Below the pieces are notes generated by a model. The model had not been told where the DNA came from. It saw only the letters and a program-made list of their open reading frames with translations, and made no database searches. A DNA stretch of 64,000 nt, taken from Candidatus Amarolinea dominans. Its GTDB lineage: Bacteria; Chloroflexota; Anaerolineae; SSC4; Amarolineaceae. The stretch lies in NCBI GenBank assembly GCA_016719785.1, contig JADJYJ010000001.1, forward strand, positions 248,001-312,000, read 5' to 3'. Every line of letters starts with the position of its first letter. Position 1 is the first letter of the stretch. Of this stretch, positions 15,720 through 24,747 are shown piece after piece. The position numbers and the translations under genes were made by a program.

Positions 15720-15895
15720 CCTCAGCGACCTGACGACCGCCGCCACACGAGCCAAATCGGCTTCGCTCATCGCCGTCCCCGACGGCCGGCACAGCTCGGA
15801 GCCGATGGAGCCGCTTGCGCCGGTGACGAGCACGCGCTTGCCCCGCAACATGCCGCTCACCGCGCTGACGTCGGTGCGCACCGGTTCGCGGCGCC
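15720..15895 (-). pseudogene. CapD epimerase-domain start fused to an aminotransferase tail
   Basis: Reads REPVRTDVSAVSGMLRGKRV, LVTGASGSIGSEL (the Rossmann glycine motif of CapD), then CRPSGTAMSEADLARVAAVV and a stop, the aminotransferase end. The join is at GAGCTGTGCCGGCCGTC. The remainder of the CapD catalytic domain is absent. Confidence 0.75.
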
Positions 15896-16762
15896 TGGAT
15901 CACGAAGCCACGAAGCGCGAAGCACGCGAAGCCTGAACGCGCCAGCTTCGTGGTTTTCGCGCTTCGTGATCTTCGCCCTATTTCGTGCCTTCGTGATCCG
16001 AATACCTCGGATGATGCGCGCCTGTACGCCCGCCTCGTCGCAGATGCGCACGATGTCGCGAATCTCCACCCCCCGCGCGGTGGGCATGGCGATGATCACC
16101 TGCCTGACCTGGTACTTCTTGACCGCGTCGGGGAGCGCATGGCGGTCGCCCAACACTGGTACGCCGTGGATCTTCACGTCGTGCTTGCCCAGGTCGTCGT
16201 CCAGGAAGCCGACCGGCTCCAGGCCCAGGTGCGGGTTGCTCTTAAGCTCGCGCACGATCATGGCGCCCGCGTCGCCCGCACCCATGATGAGCACCGGCTG
16301 GGGAGGATGCTCGGTTCCCCGTCCGTTGGAACGCTTACGGCCGATGGCACGGGCCGCCAGCCGCGCGGCAAAGCGCGGGCCGGCCGTGGCGACCAGCGCC
16401 AGGAGCAGAAAGATGAGGGGAATCGAACGCGGCAGGGGCGGATCACCGGGCAGGAATTGGACAACCGCCAGGCTGATGGCCCCCACCAACAGAACGGCGA
16501 TCGTGACCGCGCCGGCCAACAAGAGCAGTTCCTCGACCGAGGCATAGCGCCAGTAACGCGAGTAGACCCCGGCGCGGCGAAAAACCAACGGTGTGATGAC
16601 CAGCGCCAGGGCGGTGAAGAGCAGGAAGCCCGGCCAATGCGCGCCCAAGTCGAGCGTCTCCAGCCGCAGCACGTAGCTGGCGTAAGCAACTACGGCCAGC
16701 AAGCAGAAGTCGCTGGCGAGCAGGTAGCGGTTGCGCAGTGGACGGGCCACGAGCAGCTTCAT
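15857..16762 (-). pseudogene. CapD-like nucleotide-sugar epimerase/dehydratase, N-terminal half
   Basis: 301 codons from the ATG at 16760-16762. Four membrane helices (residues about 15-130) are followed by a CoA-binding-like domain (VLIMGAGDAGAMIVRELKSN, VGFLDDDLGKHDVKIHGVPV). After IVRICDEAGVQARII the normal continuation is replaced by a CACGAA repeat, shifting the frame; remains of the next domain lie at 15720-15895. The start overlaps the stop of the upstream aminotransferase fragment (TAATG). Without the SDR domain it cannot be a working dehydratase. Confidence 0.75.
15897..16010. repeat. CACGAA-type repeat with inverted symmetry
   Basis: Runs of ATCACGAAGCCACGAAGC and the inverse CTTCGTGGTTTTCGCGCTTC face each other around 15945. 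It sits inside the CapD gene and disrupts it. The related but distinct TTCGTGG/CACGAATTTCAC repeats lie at 56.1, 57.3 and 63.7 kb. Confidence 0.65.
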
Positions 16763-16764
16763 TA

Positions 16765-17160
<396 letters not shown>

Positions 17161-17206
17161 CCGCGAGGCATGCCATTACAAGGCGCGTAGGGCCGGCCCC
17201 GCCAGT

Positions 17207-17479
17207 CTAGCGCGCCAGGCTCTTGTAAACGCCCCCTCTGGGGCCGATCTCCACGACCAAAACGATGAGCCTATCATCTTCCAACCGGTAAATAATGCGC
17301 CAGTCCCCCACACGCAGCCGGTATAGATCATAGCCGGTTAGCCGTTCGCTGCCCGGGGGATGCGGGTCGGTTTCCAGCCGGTCAATGGCCTTGCCAAGCC
17401 GTTGGCGCAAGTCTTTCGGCAACTTGGCCAAGAGCTTTTCAGGATCGCGGAGGACGATCACGTGCCAGGTTTCAGGCAT
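17207..17479 (-). CDS. RelE/ParE-family toxin
   Basis: 90 aa, typical RelE size. It shows WHVIVLRDPEKLLAKLPKDL, then LRVGDWRIIYRLEDDRLIVL and VVEIGPRGGVYKSL, the beta-sheet and C-terminal R/Y residues of the RelE fold. It overlaps the Phd/YefM antitoxin by 8 nt. RelE-type toxins cleave mRNA on the ribosome. Confidence 0.85.
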   Translation of the reverse strand: MPETWHVIVLRDPEKLLAKLPKDLRQRLGKAIDRLETDPHPPGSERLTGYDLYRLRVGDWRIIYRLEDDRLIVLVVEIGPRGGVYKSLAR

Positions 17480-17762
17480 CGAGTAACCCGTCGCGAATCA
17501 TTTCGGCCTTGATTTCGGCCCAGGGGCGCCCCAGGCTGGGATCACGCTGCCAGGCCGCATAGGCCGCCTGGCAGCGCCGAGCCGCCCGCAACTCGTCCAA
17601 CTCTTCCTGTAGCGCCAGAAAGTCGGCATAAGGGATCACCGCTGCAATGGGGCGCCCGTTGCGCTCTATAACGGTATCCCCGCCCCCCGTATGCGCGGCG
17701 TCGAGCAGGTCGCGCCAGTTCTGACGGGCAGTCTTGCTGTTGATCGTTTGAGTTACCAGCAT
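17472..17762 (-). CDS. Phd/YefM-family antitoxin
   Basis: 96 aa. TINSKTARQNWRDLLDAAHT and DTVIERNGRPIAAVIPYADF are the Phd/YefM DNA-binding half; the rest is the toxin-binding tail. The ATG is at 17760-17762. Such proteins usually repress their own promoter, which should lie in the AT-richer stretch at about 17765-17830. Confidence 0.85.
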   Translation of the reverse strand: MLVTQTINSKTARQNWRDLLDAAHTGGGDTVIERNGRPIAAVIPYADFLALQEELDELRAARRCQAAYAAWQRDPSLGRPWAEIKAEMIRDGLLDA

Positions 17763-17896
17763 GTCATCACCTCAAAGGGTACACTATGCACACTTTACTC
17801 TCATTTGAGTCGGCTGTCAAATCCTGGAATACGCTCAATGGGTCTACGGTGCTAACCTTTCAAGGCAGCGCTGGGGGAAGGGTCACGTGACGACGG

Positions 17897-18192
<296 letters not shown>

Positions 18193-18193
<1 letters not shown>

Positions 18194-18546
18194 CAGGCAA
18201 ACGCCAGATAATCGGGCGGGGCATATAAGTGGCGGCGACGCAAAGGCTCAGGTGCAGCATCCCGACACAAGTCGCGCAAGCGCCGCATATGAGTCGCTGA
18301 TTTCAATAAATAGCGCGGCGGTTCCATTGGCCCGACTTGCCGCGTCCAGGTTGGCGCTGATTGCTGCGTGCGCAACGCGAAAAGTTCCAAAAGGGCCGCT
18401 GCCACCACCAAGGTCGGTTCATCTGCCTCTGGCCGCGCGATCTCCGCTAACACAGGCCGGTTACGCAAAAACTCCTGAACCAGCGCGCGCGTCAACAAGT
18501 TGTCGTCGCGGAGGATTGCCTCAGCAATCTGTTCAATCGTTATCAT
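18193..18546 (-). CDS. Unrecognised 117-aa protein, paralogue of 4963-5316
   Basis: The ATG at 18544-18546 (MITIEQIAEAILRDDN) has GGGAG upstream. Long identical stretches with the 4963 copy (ELFALRTQQSAPTWTRQVGP, RRRHLYAPPDYLAFA) show recent duplication; differences concentrate at the N-terminus. It directly follows a MazF/antitoxin pair and a 15-codon remnant (RYAFLDLWESVYDND) of its own lost partner. Function unknown. Confidence 0.65.
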
Positions 18547-18583
18547 AGACGGACTCCCAGAGGTCGAGAAATGCATAGCGAGC

Positions 18584-18928
18584 CTACATATCCAGGGAAT
18601 TACAAATCGCCTGCTCGATCAGTCGCAGGAAACGGGGTGACAGAATGCCAATCCTGGTTGTCAATCGCTGTTTGTCCATCGCTCGAATTTGCTCTGCAAG
18701 CGCCTTCGAGTCTTCTGTCAAACCACCTTCGCCCCACGGAATCAACACATGACTTGGCGACAGGCGAATCACATTGGTCGTTAGCGGCACCACGATGACC
18801 AGTTGACTACGTTGATTGATCACATCATTGGACATAACGACGACAGGTCTCGTCTTTTGGATTTCAACACCGATCGTTGGGTCCAGATTGGCCCAGAAGA
18901 CATCACCACGTTGGACAAGCGAGGTCAT
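18584..18928 (-). CDS. MazF/PemK-family toxin
   Basis: 114 aa. VQRGDVFWANLDPTIGVEIQ and KTRPVVVMSNDVINQRSQLV, then VVPLTTNVIRLSPSHVLIP, are the MazF beta-barrel with its conserved R and T/S residues. MazF-type toxins are sequence-specific mRNA endonucleases. The start overlaps the upstream antitoxin stop as ATGA (18925-18928). Confidence 0.85.
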   Translation of the reverse strand: MTSLVQRGDVFWANLDPTIGVEIQKTRPVVVMSNDVINQRSQLVIVVPLTTNVIRLSPSHVLIPWGEGGLTEDSKALAEQIRAMDKQRLTTRIGILSPRFLRLIEQAICNSLDM

Positions 18929-19185
18929 GAGACACCGTCAGCCGCTGCTTCAGCATCCGCAAATGCGAAATCGGTCAGTATAGCAAGCTCCTCATCCTCG
19001 TCCTCCACCGCGCGCATGGCATAATAGCTTTCGTATGCCTGTTGGCGTTGGGATCGTTCCAGACTCTGGGCATAGGTCTCCAGCAAAAAAGTCACCAATT
19101 CTCGCGCCGGAACCGGCGCAAGAACACGCGCCCGACGCAAGAGGGCAACAGGAAGATCAATCTGTATACTTGCCTGCATTGTCAT
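18925..19185 (-). CDS. Antitoxin of the MazF-type toxin
   Basis: 86 aa from MTMQASIQIDLPVALLRRAR; the ATG at 19183-19185 has GGAG about 10 nt upstream, while another ATG lies 15 nt earlier. The N-terminus resembles a short ribbon-helix-helix or MazE-like unit; the C-terminus is acidic (AVEDEDEELAILTDFAF), as expected for a toxin-binding tail. Confidence 0.7.
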   Translation of the reverse strand: MTMQASIQIDLPVALLRRARVLAPVPARELVTFLLETYAQSLERSQRQQAYESYYAMRAVEDEDEELAILTDFAFADAEAAADGVS

Positions 19186-19293
19186 TCGATCTATCTCCAT
19201 GACGCAATCTCACTATGAATCCACCTAATTGCCGAACGATAAAGCCGGTCGGGAAGTTGTAAAGTCACCTGATGCCGGAGAGAAAGCAATTCG

Positions 19294-19611
19294 TCAGTCA
19301 TCAAGCCCGCGCAATTCTTGCAGTTGTCGTTCCATGGTTACCATGCCCCCGACCGCAGTTTCCCAAGCCATGGCATCCTGCTCCACTTCCCAACTGTAAT
19401 CTCGTTGGCGTGGGATACGGCGAGTCAGGAATTCGTCAAAAGTCATGCCGTACTTGCGCGCCAGGGCCAGGTCGGTACGCCGGTACTGCGCCGATCGTCG
19501 CAGGTGTTCAGCCTCGATAAGTTGCCGCACCTTAGCATCCAGGCTCTGGCTGCCCGGAATAGTTGCGCGCAAGAATTCCTGTGTTTGCTCCATCAACTCA
19601 GCGACACCCAT
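19294..19611 (-). CDS. Antitoxin-like orphan (TumA-like pattern)
   Basis: 105 aa, ATG at 19609-19611 with GAGAGGTGA upstream. ALARKYGMTFDEFLTRR and EQDAMAWETAVGGMVTMERQ follow the same helix-acidic/aromatic pattern as the TumA-like antitoxins, though identity is low. No toxin gene is adjacent, so it is a solitary antitoxin or half of a broken pair. Confidence 0.5.
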   Translation of the reverse strand: MGVAELMEQTQEFLRATIPGSQSLDAKVRQLIEAEHLRRSAQYRRTDLALARKYGMTFDEFLTRRIPRQRDYSWEVEQDAMAWETAVGGMVTMERQLQELRGLDD

Positions 19612-19672
19612 CTGTCACCTCTCAAATTTCTCCAGGCTGCATAGGCCGATCATGGTCCAGATCTATGCGGTA

Positions 19673-19762
19673 AGGAATGAGAATTTTTTAACTGTCCAGT
19701 TCCAAGCAAATTCTGAGCATACAGACAGTATCAAATCGGACAGTTGTTTAATTCTCATTCCT
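19673..19762. mobile_element. 90-bp MITE-like element, copy 2
   Basis: Inverted relative to 11940-12029, same length, same termini GGAATGAGAATT / AATTCTCATTCC, again flanked by TAA on both sides. It abuts and truncates a TumA-like gene fragment. Confidence 0.75.
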
Positions 19763-19826
19763 AACCGCGCCGGCAAAGCCGTTCAAGGGATTGCATCCTG
19801 CTCAATGTTTGTCCGCCCAGACTCAT
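19763..19826 (-). pseudogene. 5' fragment of a TumA-like gene cut by the MITE
   Basis: Encodes MSLGGQTLSRMQSLERLCRR and G, then reads into the MITE where TAG stops it. The sequence and about 60 bp upstream closely match the start of the TumA gene at 2254. The rest of that gene is not found beyond the MITE. Confidence 0.75.
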
Positions 19827-19924
19827 TTCGGCGCGCCTCCGCTCATCAAGCTTGTCTGATTCTACATCATTCCGCCCAGTGTTGCCAATCTGTTACGCGG
19901 TTTCGCGGTTTCAGCGTCCACTCC

Positions 19925-20010
19925 CCTGGCGGGGACTTACGCTGCCGGACCCAGCGGCGCGATCGGGTTGGAGGCGAGGACCTCCTGGACGAATAGCCAT
20001 GAGGCTCGAA
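19925..20010 (-). pseudogene. PglE-like aminotransferase N-terminal scrap
   Basis: Reads LFVQEVLASNPIAPLGP, the N-terminal signature (xVQExxASNxIAPLGP) of the aminotransferase, which confirms the family of the fragments elsewhere in the window. Confidence 0.6.
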
Positions 20011-20024
20011 CTTCAATCGGGAGT

Positions 20025-20200
20025 CAATTGTTGCTGTGCAGCCCGCTCGCAGCCGACTACGCCGCGCCACAGGCCGACGCAAAGCAGCGGCAACGCGAGG
20101 ATCACCGCCCCAGCGCTGACCAGGCTGCCAACGCGCCACAGGACCGCCCAGAGAAGGCCCACAGCGGCCAGACCGATGTAGCGCAGGGAACAGCCTCGCC
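20025..20200 (-). pseudogene. WecA-like C-terminal membrane fragment
   Basis: Encodes SLRYIGLAAVGLLWAVLWRV and VSAGAVILALPLLCVGLWRG, two membrane helices equivalent to the end of the piece at 13959-14341, then a stop. Confidence 0.55.
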
Positions 20201-20239
20201 TATCTCCCTATCCCCGCGTCCCCGCGTCACCCCCACCCC

Positions 20240-20345
20240 GCGTCCCGCACCACTCGCGCCAGGTCGGCTTCGTTCAGGGCGGCGCCGGAGGGGAGGCAGA
20301 AGCCATGCTGAAACAGGGCGGCAGCCACGTCGCCGCCCACGACCT
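20240..20345 (-). pseudogene. PglE-like aminotransferase tail
   Basis: Reads VVGGDVAAALFQHGFCLPSG and AALNEADLARVVRDAG. The sequence between it and the DUF2283 gene holds no recognisable coding unit. Confidence 0.65.
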
Positions 20346-20403
20346 GGCGGCAGAACGGCGAGATTCAAAAGAGTTATGAGGCACAGAAACCAGACCACGA
20401 TGC

Positions 20404-20697
20404 CTAATCACGCGCCTGAAGCATCCCGAATATTTCCAAAGCCTCCAAACGTTGCGGATCTGCGCGCTCGACATAGGTCAATTGCGATCCAAAGGTCGCA
20501 TGCACCCGTGCCGAGAAATTCAGAATGTCCACAGTGACCACACGCCGCGTATCGGTCTGATAACGCACCCAAATCTCATCAGCCGCCTCTTCCGCTACAG
20601 CCGGTTGCGACTTTCTGGTAAACGAAAAAGTCAGAATATCACCTTCCCGGTCATAGCGAACAGCGATCAACTCCCTCAAGTCTCCGTTTCCGGCCAT
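20404..20697 (-). CDS. DUF2283-like protein, probable antitoxin
   Basis: 97 aa. VRYDREGDILTFSFTRKSQP, then EIWVRYQTDTRRVVTVDILN fit the DUF2283 pattern (YDxExDxLxI...GxVVGIEIL). It overlaps the preceding gene by 22 nt. DUF2283 proteins are commonly encoded beside toxin-like genes; this pairing supports an antitoxin role by inference. Confidence 0.65.
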   Translation of the reverse strand: MAGNGDLRELIAVRYDREGDILTFSFTRKSQPAVAEEAADEIWVRYQTDTRRVVTVDILNFSARVHATFGSQLTYVERADPQRLEALEIFGMLQARD

Positions 20698-21056
20698 AGC
20701 TGCTCTCCTCTGGCATAGACGGTGCGGCTCAAATATAGCGTACTCACGTACCCCTTGATGCCTTTCGGTTCATTCACATATTTTACTACAACTACCAGAT
20801 GCTTACCAGCGAAAGCGTCCCGTCCTGCAGACAAACGATAGAACAGCCGAGAACGCTGATCGCGAGTACTCTGGAACACGTAGTCAGGTCTTTCGATAGC
20901 CTGACGCACATCTTCAAGATAGTCCTGAATCTCTGGATGTTCCCCAGGCTCGCTATTGCCGGCCTTGGCTTGCCAGGTGGCGCGACTTAGGGCTACAGCC
21001 GTATTGCTGTAGTCGATAACTTCAAAAACACAGTCACTGTCGGGAAGTACCGCCAT
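20676..21056 (-). CDS. PBECR-like nuclease-fold protein, probable toxin
   Basis: 126 aa. ALSRATWQAKAGNSEPGEHP, EIQDYLEDVRQAIERPDYVF, then LFYRLSAGRDAFAGKHLVVV and VSTLYLSRTVYARGEQLW follow the barnase/EndoU/ColicinE5/RelE-like (PBECR) pattern: a WxxxxxxHPE helix start, a DxxRQxIExPD helix and a beta-sheet ending in LSRxxxxGE. The likely role is an RNase toxin neutralised by the DUF2283 protein. Confidence 0.6.
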   Translation of the reverse strand: MAVLPDSDCVFEVIDYSNTAVALSRATWQAKAGNSEPGEHPEIQDYLEDVRQAIERPDYVFQSTRDQRSRLFYRLSAGRDAFAGKHLVVVVKYVNEPKGIKGYVSTLYLSRTVYARGEQLWPETET

Positions 21057-21086
21057 AGAATTCTCAATTACCCCGAGGGCAGAGGA

Positions 21087-21390
<304 letters not shown>

Positions 21391-21458
21391 GGGCGGAGCG
21401 TAGGGGGGAGGTTGGTTGAGGGGGAGGGCGTGGCGCGAGGGGGAGGGTAGGTCAAGGG

Positions 21459-22013
21459 TCAGGTCGGGGGGTGGGTTGAATGGAGCGACCGCACCACCTC
21501 CACCACCCGCGCCAGATCGGCCTCGCTCATGGCCGTCCCCGACGGCAGGCACAGCCCGTCCCGGAACAACGCCTCGGCCACACTTCTCCCCTCCCTCGCA
21601 GGGAGGGGCCGGGGGAGGGTCACCTCGCACCCCTGAAAGACCGGCTGCAGGTGCATCGGCTTCCACAGCGGCCTCGACTCGATGTCCTGCCGCTCCAGCG
21701 CCAGGCGGATGTCTTCGCGTGTGGCGGCCCCCCTACCCCCCAATCCTGGGGGAAACACATCCCTCTCCCCCAAAATTGGGGGCCGGGGGGCGTGATGACG
21801 GTCAGCCAGGGCATGGCGGTAGAACGCGAAGATTTCCCGTTTGCGCTGCACTCTTTGATCCAACACGCGCATTTGCCCGCGGCCGATGGCGACCAGGACG
21901 TTGTTGAGGCGGTAGTTTTCGAGGCGAAGGTTTCCTGGACGAACTGCTGTTCCAGGCCGGACATGTGGGGAAGGGAGAGGTAGATACACGGTTGGGACGA
22001 TAACCGAGATCAC
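21459..22013 (-). pseudogene. PglE-like aminotransferase chimera with PAL1 and PAL2 insertions, open frame
   Basis: 184 codons open from a GTG at 22013: a leader, NYRLNNVLVAIGRGQMRVLD, QRKREIFAFYRHALAD, PAL1 read as PPRPPILGERDVFPP, REDIRLALERQDIESRPLWK, PAL2 read as LPRPLPAREGR, then SVAEALFRDGLCLPSGTA to the end. The PLP domain is absent, so it cannot be an active enzyme, yet both repeats preserve reading. Confidence 0.75.
21727..21790. repeat. Palindromic repeat PAL1
   Basis: Near-identical to 3000-3064, in frame inside the chimera at 21459-22013. Confidence 0.85.
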
Positions 22014-22252
22014 GCAGCGACCATCAATCTTTCACCCGGCGTGCGCAGCGTGCTCTTGAACAGTTCAGCAAGGAATTCGCTGGCGTCCAGGATTTCCAAT
22101 ACGAGCAGCCGGCCATTCTGACTGAAATGGGCGATGAAGTCACCTACCTGTTCGGCGTGGTCAATGATGCCAGTCTCCGCCGTCTCAATCATTAGGATGT
22201 CCTCGAATCGATCGTAGCTAAGTTTCATACCGCTATCCAGTAATTCAGACAT
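22010..22252 (-). CDS. DUF2283 protein, solitary
   Basis: 80 aa, ATG at 22250-22252 (MSELLDSGMKLSYD), or the internal ATG at 22228. KLSYDRFEDILMIETAETGI and LLVLEILDASEFLAELF match DUF2283 well. It overlaps the end of the sugar transferase gene by 8 nt, so it rides on that transcript. No toxin-like partner is adjacent. Confidence 0.7.
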   Translation of the reverse strand: MSELLDSGMKLSYDRFEDILMIETAETGIIDHAEQVGDFIAHFSQNGRLLVLEILDASEFLAELFKSTLRTPGERLMVAA

Positions 22253-22830
22253 TGAAGGCACCCATGAACTCTTCCGCAATAGCCTGCCCCGGCTGGCTGA
22301 TCCCTTCACGCTTGAGAATCTTCCACACGGTCAAAGCGATGATCTTCAGGTCGAGCCACAGAGACAGGTTATTCACATACCACATATCCAGTTCGAACCT
22401 TTGCTCCCAGGTCAGCGCGTTGCGGCCGTTGACCTGCGCCCAGACGATGACGCCGGGGCGCACTTCGTGACGACGGGCCTGCTCGGGGGTGTAACGGTTC
22501 AGGTACCGAATCAGCAGCGGCCGGGGCCCAATCAGGCTCATGTCCCCGCGCAGCACGTTCCACAGTTCTGGCAGCTCGTCGAGGCTGGTGGAGCGCAGGA
22601 AGCGGCCGAAGGGGGGCAGGCGCTCGGCGTCGGGCAGCAGGTTGCCCTGGCTGTCCCGGGCGTCGGTCATGGTGCGGAATTTGTAGAGAGTGAAGGGCGC
22701 GCCGTGCAGACCGGGCCGCTGCTGGCGAAAAAGCACGGGGGACCCCAGTTTGAAACGTACCAGCACACCCAGCACAGCCAACGCCGGGCTGAGCAGTATC
22801 AACTTCGCGCCATTTGTGGCTGCTTTTCCC
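22245..22830 (-). pseudogene. PglC/WcaJ-like initiating sugar transferase, 5' end lost
   Basis: Catalytic core is complete: PVLFRQQRPGLHGAPFTLYK, FRTMTDARDS, LDELPELWNVLRGDMSLIGP, RPLLIRYLNRYTPEQARRHE, GRNALTWEQRFELDMWYVNN. The expected first 14 or so residues (MKR..D) are missing: the frame begins at the stop of the AAA/PD-(D/E)XK gene with KLILLSPALAVLGVLV. A TTG at about 22798 could restart translation just before the membrane segment. Function may or may not survive. Confidence 0.65.
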
Positions 22831-24552
22831 TTACAGGGCAAAAACACGAAAGCCCTGATTGCCAAAGCAGTAGATGACAAAGAGGGCAACCTGCGCCTCG
22901 GGGTACTCCTGGCGCAGACCCTGGGCATAGCCCTCGATCTGCGCGCTGTCCCCGGCTGGCAGGACAAAGCTCTCGATGCTGACCTTCTCCGCTTGCAGCC
23001 TGCTGTTGGAGATGTACTTGAACTCGATCACCCAGCGCAACCCGGCAAACTTCTCGTGATACTTGCCGACAAATTCCAAATCACTCTTACCTTGTGGATA
23101 AGAGCGTTCCACATTCCAGGTGAACCAACGCGAGAGGTAACGGCTGCACAATTCAAAGAAGGTTGTCCGGTAGAAGTTCTCATTCACCTGTTGGAAGATC
23201 GCTTCCGGCAGTTGGGAAATATAGTGGGTCCAGTACCCGGCGAACAGGCGCTCCAGATTCGGCTCGTTGACAAAAGTCTGCATCACCTCGGCATAGCGGG
23301 TGGAGACATCAATCTGGTGCAACTCGTTGAAATACTCCACAAAGATCTGGCGCAAGTTGAGGTTGGGCAAACGCAGGTTGAAGTCATCCTCTTTGGTCAG
23401 CATGCCCAGGTAGAAAAAGGAGATGGGGAAAAAACTGGGGTTGAAGAACTGCGAGACATCAAACTTCTCAATCAGAAAGACCTCGTCATAGCGGATGCGA
23501 TTGCGCAGGGTGAGCTGATCGACAAAGGCTGCGGTCAATTGCGGGTTCGAGGCTGTCAGACGGCGCACCCACGCCAGATCCACCTTCAAATTGAGATCGA
23601 TCAGACGCTTGGGAAACTCTCTGTACTGGACAAAATAGCGCAGGAAGTAGATGAGAATCGTGGAGTTGTAGAGCGCCTCGCCCTCGGGATCCACAAAGTG
23701 ATAGCCGTTGTAGTTGCTCTTGATCAGCGCATCCACTTCCTTGCGCGTGGCCGGGTCCAGTTCGTGTTCCCGGTAAATCTCATCGAGTAGCTGGTCGACT
23801 TCAGCCTGGGTGAAGCCCAGCATACATTCAAAGGCTGGCTCCAAAGTCAGAAAGGTGGCGATGTTGAAGGCCGAGGCCAACTCGTCGATGGTGATGGGCA
23901 GAACGCCAGTGATAAAGAGGTTGGCAATCGCCCCCCGCTCCCGCCCCGCCTTCAGTGTCTTGAAAAAGGTCTTGAGAAAACCATCGGCGGCCGTCAACTC
24001 CTGGTAGTGCAGATCCCGGTTGCCCGTAATCAACTGATTGGCAAAGTTGTCATACTCGTCAATGATCACATAGACCGGCGGCAGGCGGTTGCTGTGGATG
24101 TATGTCAACAGTTTTTCCAGATTGTCGGAGACCGCATCTGCCATACCCAGCGCCGGCATTTCACCCAACAGGCTGGGATAGAGCGTGCGCAGCGCGTCCA
24201 GGGTAGTGTTGCAATGGTTCTTGAAGCTATGTTCGATCTCTCCCACCGTCCTACCCACGTGTACCACCGAAAAATTGAAAAAGAGCAGGATGTATTGGTT
24301 GTGGCTGGGCGTGGGGTGCTGGCCGATCCAGGTCTGTCCGAAGAGTTCGTCAAAGTGGGCGGCCTCGTTCCGATCGTAGTAGTAGCGCAGGAGGGAGCAG
24401 AAGAGGGATTTGCCGATGCGCCGGGGACGCAGAAAGACCGGGTTTTCGATCCCCTCCAGTTTGGCAATGTAGGCGGTCTTGTCGACAAAATAGCCATCTT
24501 TGCGCACAATGGCCGCATAGTTCGATTCGCCGTAGATCACCCGTCGCTTCAT
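22831..24552 (-). CDS. AAA-ATPase-like / PD-(D/E)XK nuclease protein
   Basis: 573 aa, from the ATG at 24550-24552 with GAGGAGGGACG upstream. The N-terminal AAA-ATPase-like domain (PF09820) has the P-loop variant RPRRIGKSLFCSLLRYYY at about residues 35-52 and Walker B VYVIIDEYDNF near 170. The C-terminal PD-(D/E)XK part (PF08011) shows KSDLEFVGKY...RWVIEFKY. This family is common in bacteria with many near-identical copies and is thought to be mobile or selfish. Here it is inserted at the 5' end of a sugar transferase gene. Confidence 0.85.
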   Translation of the reverse strand: MKRRVIYGESNYAAIVRKDGYFVDKTAYIAKLEGIENPVFLRPRRIGKSLFCSLLRYYYDRNEAAHFDELFGQTWIGQHPTPSHNQYILLFFNFSVVHVGRTVGEIEHSFKNHCNTTLDALRTLYPSLLGEMPALGMADAVSDNLEKLLTYIHSNRLPPVYVIIDEYDNFANQLITGNRDLHYQELTAADGFLKTFFKTLKAGRERGAIANLFITGVLPITIDELASAFNIATFLTLEPAFECMLGFTQAEVDQLLDEIYREHELDPATRKEVDALIKSNYNGYHFVDPEGEALYNSTILIYFLRYFVQYREFPKRLIDLNLKVDLAWVRRLTASNPQLTAAFVDQLTLRNRIRYDEVFLIEKFDVSQFFNPSFFPISFFYLGMLTKEDDFNLRLPNLNLRQIFVEYFNELHQIDVSTRYAEVMQTFVNEPNLERLFAGYWTHYISQLPEAIFQQVNENFYRTTFFELCSRYLSRWFTWNVERSYPQGKSDLEFVGKYHEKFAGLRWVIEFKYISNSRLQAEKVSIESFVLPAGDSAQIEGYAQGLRQEYPEAQVALFVIYCFGNQGFRVFAL

Positions 24553-24581
24553 CGTCCCTCCTCTGTCATGTGTCGTAGCCA

Positions 24582-24652
24582 CCCGCCCCCTGACCCCCCA
24601 ATTCTGGGGGAAATACATCCTTCTCCCCCAAAATTGGGGGGGCCAGGGGGGC
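24582..24652. repeat. Palindromic repeat PAL1, divergent copy
   Basis: Same layout with base changes (AATTCTGGGGG, ATACATCCTTCT). It lies immediately upstream of the AAA/PD-(D/E)XK gene. Confidence 0.8.
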
Positions 24653-24676
24653 AAGCGGATGTCCTCCCGGCCGGGG

Positions 24677-24741
24677 GCCCCCCTACCCCCCAATCCTGGG
24701 GGAAACACATCCCTCTCCCCCAAAATTGGGGGCCGGGGGGG
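24677..24741. repeat. Palindromic repeat PAL1
   Basis: Near-identical to 3000-3064, 25 bp from the divergent copy, as in the 8.3-8.5 kb pair. It adjoins RGQLRVLEQRVQRKREIFAF of an aminotransferase scrap (24742-24835). Confidence 0.85.
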
Positions 24742-24747
24742 CAAGCG

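Noticed and set aside
22690..23790. A 366-codon plus-strand frame opposite the AAA/PD-(D/E)XK gene
   Set aside because: The minus-strand gene has clear P-loop, Walker B and nuclease motifs along the same stretch.
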